Origin: an uncultured Clostridia bacterium
Lineage (GTDB): Bacteria > Bacillota > Clostridia > Oscillospirales > CAG-272
Assembly: GCA_944391815.1 (NCBI GenBank)
Contig: CALXUV010000059.1
Coordinates: 1 to 64,000, forward strand
Direction of reading: 5' to 3'
Length of the DNA: 64,000 nucleotides
Shown piece after piece: positions 62,969 through 64,000 of the stretch (its first letter is position 1; the number at the start of each line of letters is the position of its first letter). A program made the position numbers and the translations under genes. The notes under the pieces were generated by a model. That model had not been told where the DNA came from. It did not search any database and saw only the letters and a list, made by a program, of their open reading frames with translations.

Positions 62969-63565
62969 TCAGACAAAACCGAACCAAAGAGATATAAGAA
63001 TCGGTACAAAAAAGGAACACACAGCGCCGTTTATCACGGAAAGAACCACCGTTTCCTCATTTGTATACTTCAGAATAATCGGCAGGGTTGTATCTTCGCT
63101 TGTTGCGCCGGCAGACGCAATACAGCAAAACGGTCCGAGCTTTGCAAGAAAAGGAATCAGCATAAACGAAAAGATCTCGCGCATAAGATTGCTCATAAAG
63201 GCAATACTTCCGAGCTCTGCGCCTCCGAGTTTTCCGATAGTTACACCCGACAAACTGTACCATCCCATACCGTCGGCGACAGCCATCCCCTTGAACACCG
63301 GAACGTTAAGTAAAAGCGAACAGACAAGCCCGCCTAATGTTGAACCTATGATTATTCCCAGCGGTATTATGAAAATTTTTATATTGTAATCCCTTAGTTT
63401 ACGGAAGATACCGTCCTGCATGCCGATACTTATTCCGACAGAAAACATGAGTATGTAAAGGATTATGTCAGAATTTTCCGAGAGCATGGAAACTATGATA
63501 TTGTCCGGCACGTTCAGTCCGCAGATAACTCCGAGAAGCAGCGCCGAAAGTGTAAGAAGTATCAC
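62969..63565 (-). CDS. Lysine exporter LysO-like, C-terminal subunit
   Basis: A 198-residue membrane protein of the DUF340/LysO family with about six helices. DGMGWYSLSGVTIGKLGG and the ASAGATSEDTTLPII segment are the conserved transport-site blocks of LysO (lysine efflux). In E. coli LysO is one chain; here the N-terminal part is a separate gene ending one base upstream. Start GTG at 63565, with GCAGGAAAA upstream inside the preceding gene. Confidence 0.88.
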   Translation of the reverse strand: MILLTLSALLLGVICGLNVPDNIIVSMLSENSDIILYILMFSVGISIGMQDGIFRKLRDYNIKIFIIPLGIIIGSTLGGLVCSLLLNVPVFKGMAVADGMGWYSLSGVTIGKLGGAELGSIAFMSNLMREIFSFMLIPFLAKLGPFCCIASAGATSEDTTLPIILKYTNEETVVLSVINGAVCSFFVPILISLWFGFV

Positions 63566-63566
63566 T

Positions 63567-63857
63567 TTATTTTTCCTGCCTTTTTTTATTTTTGTCTTTT
63601 TTCTTCATAAGTCCCGACATAAAGAAGACCACAGCTACTGAAAAAGCCGTCGGGAACAGAAAAAAAAGAAAGCTCTTTATTCCGAGCGACATCAGCTCAC
63701 CGAAAAAATTTTCCCTTGCGGCAAGCATTGCGCCCATTGAGAAAATGAGAGTAAGCGTACATAAAAGTGAAATTTTAGCGTTGATATTTTTTGCTTTTCG
63801 CGGGATAAGGAATTTTCCAACCGCAATTCCGATACACATAACCAAAATTATCAGCAT
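63567..63857 (-). CDS. Lysine exporter LysO-like, N-terminal subunit
   Basis: A 96-residue membrane protein with three hydrophobic helices (LIILVMCIGIAVGKFLI, ISLLCTLTLIFSMGAML, FLFFLFPTAFSVAVVFF) corresponding to the N-terminal third of LysO. Start chosen at 63857 because of ACGGAGTTACTCT upstream; the frame reaches back to 63974 without a binding site. It is followed after one base by the C-terminal subunit, so the two are translated as a pair. The 143 bases upstream hold a CATAAAACTT/AAGTTTTATG hairpin (63958-63983). Confidence 0.82.
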   Translation of the reverse strand: MLIILVMCIGIAVGKFLIPRKAKNINAKISLLCTLTLIFSMGAMLAARENFFGELMSLGIKSFLFFLFPTAFSVAVVFFMSGLMKKKDKNKKRQEK

Positions 63858-64000
63858 AGAGTAACTCCGTAATGAAGAAAACATTTTTTGTAGGTTTAAT
63901 AAAAGCCGTATGGTATTTTTTGCAGAACCAAAAAAGACGAAAACTTTTCTGTTTTGCATAAAACTTTTAGGCAAGTTTTATGATTTCAATGACTATAAAT

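Noticed and set aside
63858..64000. Lysine riboswitch upstream of the LysO genes
   Set aside because: Only one simple hairpin is seen; the conserved five-helix core cannot be made out, and the upstream region is cut by the window end.

Overview
The window looks like a piece of chromosome from an anaerobic, low-to-moderate GC Firmicute of the class Clostridia. An Oscillospiraceae/Ruminococcaceae-like gut organism is my best guess; no rRNA marker is present to prove it. Support comes from strong AAAGGAG-type ribosome binding sites, very regular TTGACA-17-TATAAT promoters, and gene families typical of that group: the rimP-nusA-ylxR-ylxQ-infB operon, a class III glutamine synthetase, a DAK/DegV fatty-acid-kinase pair, an RNase M5-like TOPRIM protein, a NusG-II/Gx-transporter pair, long-form HPF/RaiA and a SCIFF-maturase-like RRE protein. 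Most of the window is housekeeping DNA. There is no prophage, CRISPR array or intact insertion sequence.

Layout. 1-3.9 kb: end of an amino-acid ABC transporter, a GH31 glycosidase and uracil-DNA glycosylase. 4-16 kb, minus strand: tRNA-Ser, the translation/transcription operon rimP-nusA-rnpM(ylxR)-ylxQ-infB with its own promoter, leader hairpin and terminator, then a pth-mfd-lipoprotein-zinc-ribbon group. 16-29 kb: a CNNM/CorC metal transporter behind a leader peptide and intrinsic terminator, a DUF4886-M18 peptidase pair, an alpha/alpha-toroid protein, a BspA-like LRR membrane protein, an uncharacterised polytopic membrane protein, a DUF2284 protein, a large enoate-reductase-like flavoenzyme, a Wzz-like protein and an M16 peptidase. 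29-36 kb: a sugar isomerase and a Gfo/Idh/MocA oxidoreductase divergent from an AraC regulator, a Bax-inhibitor-like membrane protein, and glutamine synthetase III with an orphan RRE-like protein. 36.5-40.7 kb: a coiled-coil protein and three family-4 glycosyltransferases. 41-46 kb: FakA/DegV, then rimM-trmD-RNase M5. 46-47.5 kb: tRNA-Arg followed by a small accessory patch (truncated methyltransferase tail, hypothetical gene). 47.5-52 kb: P-loop ATPase, GNAT, PutP and a tRNA-Arg/tRNA-His pair. 52-61.5 kb: one long plus-strand run NusG-II/Gx-transporter/miaB/mutS/mutL/tgt. 61.5-64 kb: a degenerate tandem-repeat array, a structured RNA candidate beside raiA, raiA itself, an orphan promoter-hairpin unit and a split LysO lysine exporter.

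The most interesting signals are non-coding. (1) A 14-codon Asp-Pro/Arg-rich leader peptide has a stop codon that lies inside the 5' arm of a perfect intrinsic terminator in front of the CNNM/CorC transporter; this suggests a Mg2+-type translation-coupled attenuator. (2) A structured 260-nt RNA candidate directly 3' of raiA carries three separate matches to the extended anti-Shine-Dalgarno sequence without convincing ORFs. (3) A consensus promoter at 62.8 kb whose predicted transcript starts on the first base of a 13-bp hairpin and has no gene behind it. (4) Two AraC/oxidoreductase promoters share overlapping -10 boxes. (5) Several degenerate tandem duplications and terminators with unusually elaborate loops. 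All functional readings were made by eye from translated sequence and motifs; no database search was run.
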